Shown: positions 21,551 to 28,426 of the stretch, piece by piece
Position numbering within the stretch: the first letter of the stretch is position 1
Layout of the letters: every line of letters starts with the position of its first letter
From: JBPCOI01 sp051000395
GTDB taxonomy: Bacteria; Actinomycetota; Actinomycetes; Mycobacteriales; Jatrophihabitantaceae
Length of the DNA stretch: 28,426 bases
Reading direction: 5' to 3'
Assembly: GCA_051000395.1 (NCBI GenBank)
Contig: JBPCOI010000079.1
Location: 1 to 28,426, forward strand
Program-made: the position numbers and the translations under genes
The notes under the pieces: model-generated
What the model saw: the letters and a program-made list of their open reading frames with translations, nothing else
Databases searched by the model: none
What the model was told of the DNA's origin: nothing

Positions 21551-21589
21551 GCGGTACCTGAACGTCGGATTCCGACGCTCAGGTACCGC
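21551..21589. terminator. Bidirectional hairpin terminator overlapping the HAD stop codon
   Basis: GCGGTACCTGA (21551-21561) pairs perfectly with TCAGGTACCGC (21579-21589). After one mismatch, CGTCGGA (21563-21569) pairs with TCCGACG (21571-21577). The nearly continuous 18-bp stem begins 11 nt after the LysM stop. The right arm carries the last codons and the TGA (21581-21579) of the convergent HAD gene. Confidence 0.8.
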
Positions 21590-22400
21590 AGAGCAGTCCC
21601 TCGATGAGTTCGGCGACCGCATCGTCGTCGTTGCCGCCCACCACGGCGTCCGCGGCGGCCTGGACGGCGGGATGCGCGTTGGCTACCGCGTAGGAGCGAC
21701 CGGCCCACTGCAGCATCGGTACGTCGTTGGGCATGTCGCCGATGGCGACTACCTGGGCCGGCAGGATCTGGTGCCGGGCCGCCAGCTCGGCCAGTCCGCT
21801 GGCCTTACTCACCCCGGGTGCCGCGATTTCGAGCAATCCGAACGAGGACGAGTGGGTGACGCTGGCCCGTCCGGCAAGCAGCCGCTCGGCCGAGGCGAGC
21901 AAGCCGTCGGCGTCGGCGTCGCGGTCCTTGGCCAGCAGCTTGACGGCCGGCCGGCTGATGATCGTGGCCAGGTCGGCGACGAGCGGCGCTGCGATCGGCC
22001 GGCCGCGACGGTCGGTACGCGGGTTGATCGCCCAGTCGTGCACGTAACCGGGTTCGGCACCGAAGCTGTCCCCGTACTCCGCGGCGAAGTGCACCGCGGG
22101 ATAGGCGGCGCGCAGCTCGCTCGTCAGCACGCGCAACGCGTCCGGCCGCAGCGGATGCGAGGCGAGAACGGTCTGGCTGGCCAGGTCGTAGAGCACCGCG
22201 CCGTTCGCGCCCACCGCGACACCGTGGTGCCCGGTCTCGGTGATGACCTCGTCCAGCCACCGCGGCGGACGGCCCGTCACGAACGCGACCAGCAGCCCGG
22301 CGCTGTCAGCGGCGCGCAGCGCGGCGCGGGTGCGCGCCGAGACGGTGTTGTCGGTGCGCAGCAACGTCCCGTCCAGGTCCGTCGCCACCATCCGGATCAC
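21579..22400 (-). CDS. Cof-type HAD phosphatase
   Basis: A 273-residue haloacid dehalogenase-superfamily phosphatase, subclass IIB (Cof/YbiV-like). Motif I is VATDLDGTLL (both Asp present), motif II VTGRPPRW, motif III the Lys in SRPAVKLLAK/VSKASGL, and motif IV AIGDMPNDVPML. The cap domain lies at about 85-190. These enzymes hydrolyse sugar phosphates, nucleotides or cofactors such as FMN or pyridoxal phosphate; the substrate is not predictable. It lies 19 nt after serS, joined by an 8-codon mini-ORF; the pairing of serS and a Cof-type HAD is common in actinobacteria. GTG 22400 was chosen for its GTGA overlap; ATG 22391 is possible. Confidence 0.92.
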   Translation of the reverse strand: MIRMVATDLDGTLLRTDNTVSARTRAALRAADSAGLLVAFVTGRPPRWLDEVITETGHHGVAVGANGAVLYDLASQTVLASHPLRPDALRVLTSELRAAYPAVHFAAEYGDSFGAEPGYVHDWAINPRTDRRGRPIAAPLVADLATIISRPAVKLLAKDRDADADGLLASAERLLAGRASVTHSSSFGLLEIAAPGVSKASGLAELAARHQILPAQVVAIGDMPNDVPMLQWAGRSYAVANAHPAVQAAADAVVGGNDDDAVAELIEGLLCGT

Positions 22401-22423
22401 GCTCGGCGGCCCTGATCGCTCAC
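22397..22423 (-). promoter_or_regulatory. Relay ORF bridging serS and the HAD gene (8 codons)
   Basis: GTG 22423 overlaps the serS stop (GTGA). The frame reads VSDQGRRA and its TGA (22399-22397) overlaps the HAD GTG at 22400 (GTGA). It is the shortest of the bridging mini-ORFs in the window. There is no good Shine-Dalgarno for the HAD gene, so restart after termination is a plausible way to translate it. Confidence 0.45.
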
Positions 22424-23712
22424 GGATTGGAGGTGCCCCCGCCGGTCGGGGCAGAGCCGTCGGGGCGGGTGAGCACGTCGCGGCCGCCCAGCCAGGGACG
22501 CAGCGCCACTGGCACGTAGACCGAACCGTCTGGCTGCTGATGGTGGTCGAACAGACAGGCGATGGTGCGGGCGATCGCGCACAGCGTGCCGTTGAGGGTG
22601 GCGACCGGCTCGGTGCCCCGCTCGCCGCGGGTGCGGATGTTCAGCCGCCGCGATTGGAACGTCGTGCAGTTCGACGTCGAGGTCAGCTCGCGGTAGGCGC
22701 CCTGCGACGGGAACCAGGCCTCGAGGTCGTACTTGCGCGCGGCCGAGGAGCCCAGGTCCCCGGCCGCGACGTCGATCACGCGGTAGGCCAGCTCGAGCTT
22801 GTCCAGGAACTCGCGCTCCCAGGCGAGCAGCCGCTGGTGCTCATCGCGCGCCTCGTCCACGTGCACGTAGGAGAACATCTCGACCTTGTCGAACCAGTGC
22901 ACCCGGATGATGCCGCGGGTGTCCTTGCCGTACGAGCCGGCCTCGCGGCGAAAGCACGAGGAGAACCCGGCGTACCGAAGCGGCAGGCCGGTCACTATCT
23001 CGTCGGCGTGGTAGCCGGCGAGCGCGACCTCCGACGTGCCGACGAGGTAGAGGTCGTCGTCGGCGATCCGGTAGACATCCGGGGCGTGGGCGCCGAGGAA
23101 CCCGGTGCCCTCCATCGTCTCGGGCTTGACCAGCGCCGGTGCGATGACCGGGACGAAGCCGGTGGCGGCGGCCTGCTCCATCGCCAGGTTCACCAGTGCC
23201 AGCTCCAGCTGCGCGCCGATGCCGGTGAGGAAGTAGAAGCGGGCGCCGCTGACTTTGGCGCCGCGCACGGTGTCGATGGCGTGCAACGCCTCGCCGATCT
23301 CGGTGTGCTCGCGCGGGTGCTCGACGGCAGGCGGGGTGCCGACGGTCTGCAGCGTCACGAAGTCGTGCTCGCCGCCGGGCGGGACGCCGTCCTCGACGAG
23401 GTTGGGCATCGCGAGGTATGCCTCACGCAGCACCGCGTCGGCCTCGAGTTCGTCGGCCTGGGCGGCCTTGACCTGCTCGGCGAGGTCCTTCGCGCGGTGC
23501 AGCAGCGCGGGACGGTCCTCCGGCCCGGCGTGGCCGACGGAGCGGCTCAGCGCCTTCTGCTCCGCGCGCAGGCCATCGGCCCGGGCGACGGTGGCGCGCC
23601 GCGCGTCGTCGGCGGCCAGCAACACGTCGACCAATGACTCGTCGGCGCCGCGGACGCGCTGCGAGGCGCGGGCGCGCTCAGGATCATCGCGCAGCTGCCG
23701 GAGATCGATCAC
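22420..23712 (-). CDS. serS: Seryl-tRNA synthetase
   Basis: A 430-residue class II aminoacyl-tRNA synthetase charging tRNA-Ser (and tRNA-Sec where present) with serine. Residues ~25-105 form the long antiparallel coiled-coil arm that grips the tRNA variable arm. The core has TSEVALAGYHADEIV, motif 2 FSSCFRREAGSYGKDTRGI followed by IRVHWFDKVEMF, and TSTSNCTTFQSRRLNIR. Motif 3 is ATLNGTLCAIARTIACLFDH with the expected Arg. The length is normal. GTG 23712 lies 6 nt after TAACCT, so the transcript is leaderless; no Shine-Dalgarno is present. It is divergent from the phosphate transporter. Confidence 0.97.
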   Translation of the reverse strand: MIDLRQLRDDPERARASQRVRGADESLVDVLLAADDARRATVARADGLRAEQKALSRSVGHAGPEDRPALLHRAKDLAEQVKAAQADELEADAVLREAYLAMPNLVEDGVPPGGEHDFVTLQTVGTPPAVEHPREHTEIGEALHAIDTVRGAKVSGARFYFLTGIGAQLELALVNLAMEQAAATGFVPVIAPALVKPETMEGTGFLGAHAPDVYRIADDDLYLVGTSEVALAGYHADEIVTGLPLRYAGFSSCFRREAGSYGKDTRGIIRVHWFDKVEMFSYVHVDEARDEHQRLLAWEREFLDKLELAYRVIDVAAGDLGSSAARKYDLEAWFPSQGAYRELTSTSNCTTFQSRRLNIRTRGERGTEPVATLNGTLCAIARTIACLFDHHQQPDGSVYVPVALRPWLGGRDVLTRPDGSAPTGGGTSNP

Positions 23713-23718
23713 CGGTCC

Positions 23719-23724
23719 AGGTTA
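23719..23724 (-). promoter_or_regulatory. -10 element of serS (leaderless)
   Basis: TAACCT on the minus strand (23724-23719) ends 6 nt before the serS GTG. With a 17-nt spacer the -35 position (23747-23742) falls inside the PHO box and shows no consensus. Confidence 0.5.
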
Positions 23725-23737
23725 CTGAGTCGCAGTT

Positions 23738-23759
23738 GTTCATCTGCCGTTCACCTCAG
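23738..23759 (+). promoter_or_regulatory. PHO box (PhoP binding site) for the PiT transporter
   Basis: Two 11-nt direct repeat units, GTTCATCTGCC (23738-23748) and GTTCACCTCAG (23749-23759), match the actinobacterial PHO box (11-nt repeats beginning GTTCAC/T). A further GTTCA at 23770 is 21 nt after the second unit, one base out of register. The box ends just upstream of the pit -35 position and precedes a phosphate transporter gene, which strongly supports control by PhoP. Confidence 0.75.
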
Positions 23760-23785
23760 GGCACCGGATGTTCAGCTCGGCGCCC

Positions 23786-23791
23786 TAGCGT
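23786..23791 (+). promoter_or_regulatory. -10 element of the pit operon (leaderless)
   Basis: TAGCGT ends 7 nt before the GTG at 23799. No -35 consensus exists at 23763-23768, as expected if PhoP bound at the adjacent PHO box recruits RNA polymerase. Confidence 0.5.
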
Positions 23792-23798
23792 CCGCAGC

Positions 23799-24935
23799 GT
23801 GGACATCTCCTTCCTGGTGATCGTGGTCATCGTCACCGCGCTCGTCTTCGACTTCACGAACGGTTTCCACGACACCGCGAACGCGATGGCGACCTCGATC
23901 GCCACCGGCGCGTTGCGGCCCAAGGTCGCGGTTGCGATCAGCGGCGTACTGAACCTGGCCGGCGCGTTCTTGTCCACCGCCGTCGCGAAGACGATCTCCG
24001 GCGGCATCGTGGACGAGCACCGCGTCACGCCGGCGATCATCTTCGGCGGCCTGGTCGGGGCCATCCTCTGGAACCTCGTCACCTGGCTGCTCGGCCTGCC
24101 GTCCTCGTCCTCCCACGCGCTGTTCGGCGGCCTGCTCGGTGCGGTGTGGATCGGCGCCGGTTCGGGCGCGGTGCACCTGGACGTCGTGGTGTCCAAGATC
24201 CTGCTGCCGGCGCTCGCCTCGCCGCTGGTGGCCGGCGTCGTCGCGCTGATCGCGACCTACCTCGTCTACACGATCACCCGGCGCGGGCGGCGCACCTCGG
24301 TCGACCGCGGCTTCCGTGCGGGCCAGACGGTATCGGCCTCGCTCGTCTCGCTGGCTCATGGCACCGGCGACGCCCAGAAGACGATGGGCGTCATCACGCT
24401 GGTGCTGATCTCCTCCGGTTCGCTTCGTGCGGGTTCCGGACCGCCGGTGTGGGTGATCGTCGCCGCCGGCCTGGCGATCGCGGCGGGTACGTACGCCGGC
24501 GGGTGGCGGATCATCCGGACGATGGGCCGCGGCCTTACCGACATCGCGCCGCCGCAGGGCTTCGCCGCTGAGACATCCTCGACCGCCGTGCTGCTCGCGT
24601 CCTCGCACCTGGGCTTCGCGCTGTCCACCACGCACGTGTGCTCGGGCAGCATCCTCGGGGCCGGGCTGGGCCGCCGCCTCGCCGAGGTGCGGTGGACGCT
24701 GGCCGGACGCATGGCGCTGGCCTGGCTGTTCACGCTGCCCGTCGCCGCGCTCGTCGGCGGCCTGTCCGGCAGGCTGGCCGCCTCGGGCAATCTCGGGGTG
24801 AGCGTCGTCGCGGTGATCGCCGTCGGCGGCGGCGCGTGGATCTACGCGTACTCGCGGCGCAGCCGGGTCACGCCGGACAACGTCAACGAGCTACCGAGCG
24901 GGTCGGTCGACGCGCCCGTGCTGGTCGCGGCGTGA
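23799..24935 (+). CDS. pit: PiT-family inorganic phosphate transporter
   Basis: A 378-residue membrane transporter with about ten helices. PiT proteins import phosphate (as metal-phosphate) with protons. Both halves of the duplicated PiT domain are visible: FDFTNGFHDTANAMATSIATGAL (about 17-39) near the N-terminus with LPSSSSHALFGGLLGA, and SLAHGTGDAQKTMGVITLVL with ALSTTHVCSGSILGAGLG in the second half. GTG 23799 was chosen for its position 7 nt after a -10; no Shine-Dalgarno. The stop overlaps the next gene (GTGA). The PHO box upstream suggests induction or modulation under phosphate limitation. Confidence 0.95.
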   Translation: MDISFLVIVVIVTALVFDFTNGFHDTANAMATSIATGALRPKVAVAISGVLNLAGAFLSTAVAKTISGGIVDEHRVTPAIIFGGLVGAILWNLVTWLLGLPSSSSHALFGGLLGAVWIGAGSGAVHLDVVVSKILLPALASPLVAGVVALIATYLVYTITRRGRRTSVDRGFRAGQTVSASLVSLAHGTGDAQKTMGVITLVLISSGSLRAGSGPPVWVIVAAGLAIAAGTYAGGWRIIRTMGRGLTDIAPPQGFAAETSSTAVLLASSHLGFALSTTHVCSGSILGAGLGRRLAEVRWTLAGRMALAWLFTLPVAALVGGLSGRLAASGNLGVSVVAVIAVGGGAWIYAYSRRSRVTPDNVNELPSGSVDAPVLVAA

Positions 24936-25201
24936 GCATCCACTGGGCCGACCTGGCCAGGGTGGCCGAGGCCAGCCTCGGATTCGGGGTCGGCATCGCC
25001 GTGGTGTTCGCTCTCGGCGTGCTCGGGCTCTCGCGGCTGGACGGTGCACGCTCGGGCGAGCGGGCGTCCGGGACGGGGTCGTGGCCCGGCGCCCGGGTCG
25101 CGGCGCGGGGCGCTCTCGTCGTGTCGGCCGTCGCGTTCACCGCCTGCGCGGCCGCTGTCGGCTACGGGCTCTACCTGATCATTCCGCAGCTCCACAGCTG
25201 A
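24932..25201 (+). CDS. Small two-helix membrane protein of the pit operon
   Basis: An 89-residue protein with membrane helices at about 16-33 and 58-83, a cytoplasmic-looking basic/glycine loop between them (SRLDGARSGERASGTGSWPG) and a short N-terminal IHWADLARVAEA. The GTG at 24932 overlaps the pit stop (GTGA), so it is made together with the transporter. Small partners of this type commonly follow pit in actinobacteria; the function is unknown, perhaps a transporter subunit. Confidence 0.85.
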   Translation: MSIHWADLARVAEASLGFGVGIAVVFALGVLGLSRLDGARSGERASGTGSWPGARVAARGALVVSAVAFTACAAAVGYGLYLIIPQLHS

Positions 25202-25266
25202 GCCGTTGCGCGACTCGCGCCGACTGACTCGAATCCGTGCGCAAGCGATGAGCCGGCTGTGGGCAA

Positions 25267-25295
25267 GCCAGATCGCGGAACGGTCACGATCTGGC
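25267..25295 (+). terminator. Hairpin after the pit operon
   Basis: GCCAGATCG (25267-25275) and CGATCTGGC (25287-25295) form a perfect 9-bp stem with an 11-nt loop, 66 nt beyond the last stop. It is the only strong stem in the first half of the 209-nt gap before the ABC transporter genes. No T-tract follows. Confidence 0.5.
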
Positions 25296-25337
25296 GTCAA
25301 CCCGCCGATGTGTGTGTCCTGGGCCACGTCGGGGGAA

Positions 25338-25360
25338 TAGCTTGTCGCTGGCCACAAGCT
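25338..25360 (+). promoter_or_regulatory. Candidate promoter/operator of the ABC transporter operon
   Basis: TAGCTT (25338-25343) is a TAnnnT -10 candidate. It is covered by the inverted repeat AGCTTGT-N8-ACAAGCT (25339-25360). A leader of about 60 nt would lead to GAGGAGG (25392-25398) before the permease start. A repressor site over the -10 is plausible; no regulator is in the window. Confidence 0.35.
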
Positions 25361-25410
25361 CGGACAGTCCCCTGCAACACCCCGCAGGCGCGAGGAGGTT
25401 TACCGCTCTC

Positions 25411-26421
25411 ATGTCCATGCCGGCTGGAGAGATGGCGGTCGCCAGCGAGAACAAGGGCGCCCAGGAATTCCAGGCTGAGGAAGGCACGACAGCGATCCAG
25501 GGCCGATCGCTGCGGGTGATCGCATGGCGGCGGTTGAAGAAGGACCGCGTCGCGATGGTCGGCGGGATCGTCGCGCTCCTGCTGGTGCTGGTGGCCATCT
25601 TCGCCAAGCAACTGTGCGAGATCTACGGCAAGACGCCGAACGTGAGCTTCCCGAAGCTGACCGATCCGTCCACGACCATGCCGCTCGGCAAGTTCGGGGG
25701 CATCAGTGGTGCGCACTGGGTCGGGGTCACCCCGATCAGCGGCAACGACATCCTGGCCCAACTGATCTACGGTGCGCGGACCTCGCTGCTGATCGCCTCT
25801 CTCGCGACCGCGCTGTCGCTGCTGTTCGGCGTGGGCCTGGGCACCATCGCCGGCTTCTACCGTGGCTTCGGCGACACGATGATCTCGCGGTTCATGGACC
25901 TGCTGCTCTCCTTCCCGACGCTGCTGTTCTCTATCGCGTTGCTGACGATCTTCTCCATCGTCCCGTCGTTCCTGGGACTGTCCGGCCAACCGCTGCGATT
26001 TGCCGTGATCATCTTCGTGCTCGGCTTCTTCGGGTTCGCCTACATCGGGCGCATCGTGCGCGGGCAGGTGCTCTCGATCCGGGAGAAGGAGTTCGTCGAC
26101 GCGGCCCGCAGCCTCGGCGCGAGCAACTTCCGGATCATGACCCGCGAGATCATGCCGAACCTCATGGGCCCGATCCTGGTGTACACGACGTTGACGGTCC
26201 CGAACTACATCCTGGGCGAGGCGGCACTGTCGTTCCTTGGGGTCGGGATCCTGCCGCCGACGCCGTCGTGGGGCGGCATGCTCAGCGACGCGGGCAACTA
26301 CTTCCAGGTCGACCCGATGTACCTGATCGCTCCCGGCATCGCGATCTTTATCGCGGTGCTGTCCTTCAACCTCTTCGGCGACGGCCTGCGCGACGCGCTC
26401 GACCCGAAGTCGGCCCGATGA
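25411..26421 (+). CDS. Dipeptide/oligopeptide ABC transporter permease (DppC/OppC type)
   Basis: A 336-residue inner-membrane permease with six helices: one at the N-terminus (about 52-68), an extracytoplasmic stretch (about 75-112), then the ABC permease domain. The DppC signature SGNDILAQLIYGARTSLLIA and the EAA loop EFVDAARSLGASNFRIMTREIMPN (the contact with the ATPase) are clear, as is the ending LNFLFGDGLRDALDP (here SFNLFGDGLRDALDPKSAR). The C-type permease comes before the binding protein, and no B-type permease is upstream; it is probably beyond the window end. Start ATG 25411 has GAGGAGG 12 nt upstream; ATG 25417 or 25432 are possible. Confidence 0.9.
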   Translation: MSMPAGEMAVASENKGAQEFQAEEGTTAIQGRSLRVIAWRRLKKDRVAMVGGIVALLLVLVAIFAKQLCEIYGKTPNVSFPKLTDPSTTMPLGKFGGISGAHWVGVTPISGNDILAQLIYGARTSLLIASLATALSLLFGVGLGTIAGFYRGFGDTMISRFMDLLLSFPTLLFSIALLTIFSIVPSFLGLSGQPLRFAVIIFVLGFFGFAYIGRIVRGQVLSIREKEFVDAARSLGASNFRIMTREIMPNLMGPILVYTTLTVPNYILGEAALSFLGVGILPPTPSWGGMLSDAGNYFQVDPMYLIAPGIAIFIAVLSFNLFGDGLRDALDPKSAR

Positions 26422-26540
26422 GCACCTCCCGGGCCCATCCAGACGCTGCTCCGACGCCGTACCGGCGCGAGGCACCGATCGGCCACGACCGCACGAGGCG
26501 TTTGTGGTTCGTCACATCAGGAAAGGGCGGAAACGACTGA
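26418..26540 (+). promoter_or_regulatory. Relay ORF bridging permease and substrate-binding protein (40 codons)
   Basis: ATG 26418 overlaps the permease stop (ATGA). The 40-codon frame starts MSTSRAHPDAAPTPYRRE and ends at TGA 26538-26540, sharing one base with the ATG of the binding protein (TGATG). The peptide is polar, basic and has no recognisable domain. It may be a small protein in its own right, but the exact joins on both sides suggest translational coupling across the 118-nt gap. Confidence 0.45.
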
Positions 26541-28342
26541 TGAGAAGGCATTCGAGGGTGGCGATGGCGATCAGCGTCATCGCTGTCGCTGTCACCGTGC
26601 TCGCCGGTTGCGGCAGCAGCAGCAAGGGCGGAAACGGTGGCAACGGGGGCAGCACGACGAGCAGCGGATCGAGCGGAAATGGCGGCTCGACGACCTCGGC
26701 TGCCTACAACGCCGCGTTCGACAAGGTCGTCAACCCCTCGACCAAGACCGGCGGCACGCTGAACCTGCTCTCCAACGCCGACTGCGACTCGTGGGACCCG
26801 CAGCGCACCTACTACGGCTGGTGCTGGAACATGCAGCGGCTGTTCACCCGCTCGCTGATCGGCTACTCGGGGCTCAACGGCACCAAGTTCACGCTGGCCC
26901 CCGACCTGGCCACCACGATGGGCACCCACAACGCCGATTACACCCAGTGGACCTACACCCTCAAGCCCGGCCTGAAGTTCTCCAACGGCCAGCCGATCAC
27001 CCCGAAAGACGTGCGGTACGGCATCGAGCGGTTGTGGGCCACCGACGTCATCAACGGCGGGCCGTCCTCGTACTTCCTGCAGGGCATCAAGGCCCCGGCC
27101 AAGTACGCCGGCCCGTACAAGAACGGTGACAACACCACGGGCATGACGACCACGTCCAACAGCATCACCTTCCACCTGACCGGCCCGAACGCCAACTTCG
27201 ACTACCTGCTGGCGATGTGCGCGACCGGCCCGGTGCCGGACAAGGTCGAGGGAGGCGCAGGTTTCAAGGGCGCCACCTACACCAAGCACCCGGTGGCCTC
27301 GGGACCGTTCATGATCCAGTCCTACACGCCGGCGACCCAGATCACCTTCGTGCGCAACCCGGACTGGAGCCAGAGCACCGACACCATCCACCACCCGCTG
27401 GTGAGCAAGGTCGTGCTGACCATCGACACCAGTTCGACCGACATCGACTCCAAGCTGAAGGCGGGTACCGCCGACGCGAACGCGTCGTTCACCGTCAGCG
27501 CGGCCTTCCAGGCGCAGATCCTCACCGATCCGACGCTGAAGAAGAATGCCGACGACCCGGTGACCGCGTTCACCCGGTACCTGACCGTGATGCCGTCGGT
27601 GATCACGAACATCCACTGCCGGCAGGCGATCTTCTACGCCGTGGACAAGGCGGCGTTCCTGCAGGCATACGGCGGCGCGGTCGGCGGCCAGGTGGCCGGC
27701 TCGTTCACCCCGCCCGGCATCGAGGGCAACGACCCGAGCCTGAACCCGTACCCGAGCGGCTCGGGCAACACCGGTGACGTGACCAAGGCCAAGCAGGAAC
27801 TGGCCTTGTGCGGCAAGCCGAATGGTTTCGCGGTGAACTTCGCGTACGCGACGCCGAGTCCGCAGGCGGCGTCGGCGTTCAAGGCCGAGCAGTCGGCGCT
27901 GGCGCGCGTGGGCATCCAGGCCACGCCGAAGACCCAGGACTCGTCGAGCTACTACAGCACCTTCATCGGCTCGCCGCGCAACATCGTGAGCCAGAAGATC
28001 GGTATCGCAGCAGCCGGTTGGGGTGCGGACTTCCCGACGCCCGTCGGCTTCTACAACGCCATCGCCAACGGTGCCTCGATCGTGCAGACGGGTAACAGTA
28101 ACTACCCGAGCCTGAACGACCCGGTGATCAACACCCTTCTCGACAACGGGCCGAAGGGCACCAACACCGAGGCGGACTGGAAGAAGCTCGACGCGCAGTT
28201 GCTGGCCGACGCGGTCTACATCCCGATGTACTGGGGCAAGGACCTGTACTACCGCAACCCGCGGCTCACGAACGTGACCTGCGACAACGCGTTGGCCTTC
28301 GGCATCTACGACTTCGTCAATGTGGGGACCGGCGGAAGCTGA
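26540..28342 (+). CDS. ABC transporter substrate-binding lipoprotein, family 5 (DppA/OppA type)
   Basis: A 600-residue lipoprotein. Residues 1-23 are a lipoprotein signal (MRRHSRVAMAISVIAVAVTV...) with lipobox LAGC, lipidated Cys24; a Gly/Ser/Thr linker (25-55) follows. The family 5 domain starts at KTGGTLNLLSNADCDSWDPQ and includes TLKPGLKFSNGQPITPKDVRYGIERLW, TKHPVASGPFMIQSYTP and IHCRQAIFYAVDKAAFLQAYGG. It captures a peptide-like or other polar ligand outside the cell and passes it to the permease; the ligand is not predictable. The ATG at 26540 has only a weak G-rich Shine-Dalgarno. The next gene of the operon probably starts at 28372 or 28375. Confidence 0.95.
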   Translation: MRRHSRVAMAISVIAVAVTVLAGCGSSSKGGNGGNGGSTTSSGSSGNGGSTTSAAYNAAFDKVVNPSTKTGGTLNLLSNADCDSWDPQRTYYGWCWNMQRLFTRSLIGYSGLNGTKFTLAPDLATTMGTHNADYTQWTYTLKPGLKFSNGQPITPKDVRYGIERLWATDVINGGPSSYFLQGIKAPAKYAGPYKNGDNTTGMTTTSNSITFHLTGPNANFDYLLAMCATGPVPDKVEGGAGFKGATYTKHPVASGPFMIQSYTPATQITFVRNPDWSQSTDTIHHPLVSKVVLTIDTSSTDIDSKLKAGTADANASFTVSAAFQAQILTDPTLKKNADDPVTAFTRYLTVMPSVITNIHCRQAIFYAVDKAAFLQAYGGAVGGQVAGSFTPPGIEGNDPSLNPYPSGSGNTGDVTKAKQELALCGKPNGFAVNFAYATPSPQAASAFKAEQSALARVGIQATPKTQDSSSYYSTFIGSPRNIVSQKIGIAAAGWGADFPTPVGFYNAIANGASIVQTGNSNYPSLNDPVINTLLDNGPKGTNTEADWKKLDAQLLADAVYIPMYWGKDLYYRNPRLTNVTCDNALAFGIYDFVNVGTGGS

Positions 28343-28376
28343 TCACCAGTTCCTGACGAGAGAAAGGTGAAGTGGT

Positions 28377-28396
28377 GGGGGGGGGGGGAGGGGGGG
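28377..28396 (+). repeat. Poly-G tract (12 G, A, 7 G) after the binding-protein gene
   Basis: Twelve G (28377-28388), one A and seven G (28390-28396) follow GTGGTG and precede TCCACC, close to where the next gene of the operon should begin: AAAGGTG lies just upstream of GTG 28372/28375. Such a run is rare even in GC-rich genomes; it may be a slippage site, a G-quadruplex former or an assembly error near a contig edge. Confidence 0.8.
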
Positions 28397-28426
28397 TCCA
28401 CCGGTGGTTGCGCGGCGAGGAGCAGA

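Noticed and set aside
1..28426. CRISPR arrays, insertion sequences, prophage genes, rRNA and tRNA genes, riboswitches
   Set aside because: None found by reading both strands; no repeat-spacer pattern, no transposase or integrase, and no tRNA-like cloverleaf.

Overview
The window is high-GC DNA from an actinobacterium. Evidence for this is the strong G/C bias at third codon positions, many GTG starts, a proteasome activator ending in GQYL (bpa), crgA, a class E sortase, and the block ppiA - PH-domain gene - crgA - DUF881 - (sortase) - pabA. That block keeps the order and strands of the near-origin region of Mycobacterium and relatives, so the window is probably near the chromosome origin. The lineage is not clearly mycobacterial; a Frankiales/Jatrophihabitans-like group is my guess, not something the sequence proves.

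Layout. 1-538: no convincing gene, perhaps decayed coding sequence. 539-1852: two divergent MazEF-type toxin-antitoxin modules, each with a near-leaderless promoter overlapped by a short palindrome. 1988-3898: secreted sedolisin (S53) protease, then a strong hairpin. 3996-6033: murT-gatD (amidation of lipid II glutamate); this MurT lacks the usual Cys4 zinc ribbon. 6038-11362: small membrane protein, ppiA, rhomboid protease, PH-domain protein, crgA, DUF881, sortase E, a 54-residue membrane protein and pabA. The pknB/pknA/pbpA/rodA/pstP genes that normally follow are absent. 11417-13818: alpha/beta hydrolase, small membrane protein, VOC protein and HhH-GPD protein. 13861-17202: histidine degradation operon hutH-hutU with a palindromic candidate operator. 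17375-20900: quinone oxidoreductase, bpa with an acyl-CoA synthetase, and a DoxX-like protein. 20968-23712: LysM protein, HAD phosphatase and serS. 23799-25201: PiT phosphate transporter behind a recognisable PHO box, with a small membrane partner. 25411-28342: dipeptide-type ABC permease and its lipoprotein substrate-binding protein; the operon probably continues past the window.

The most unusual signal is at operon junctions. In four places (murT to gatD, hutH to hutU, serS to HAD, permease to binding protein) the space between two genes is spanned by a tiny ORF, or two in tandem. Each tiny ORF starts inside the upstream stop codon (ATGA/GTGA) and ends inside the downstream start codon. A ribosome could therefore pass from gene to gene by repeated stop-restart without leaving the mRNA. 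Separately, several start codons lie 6-7 nt after a TAnnnT -10 element, which indicates widespread leaderless transcripts.
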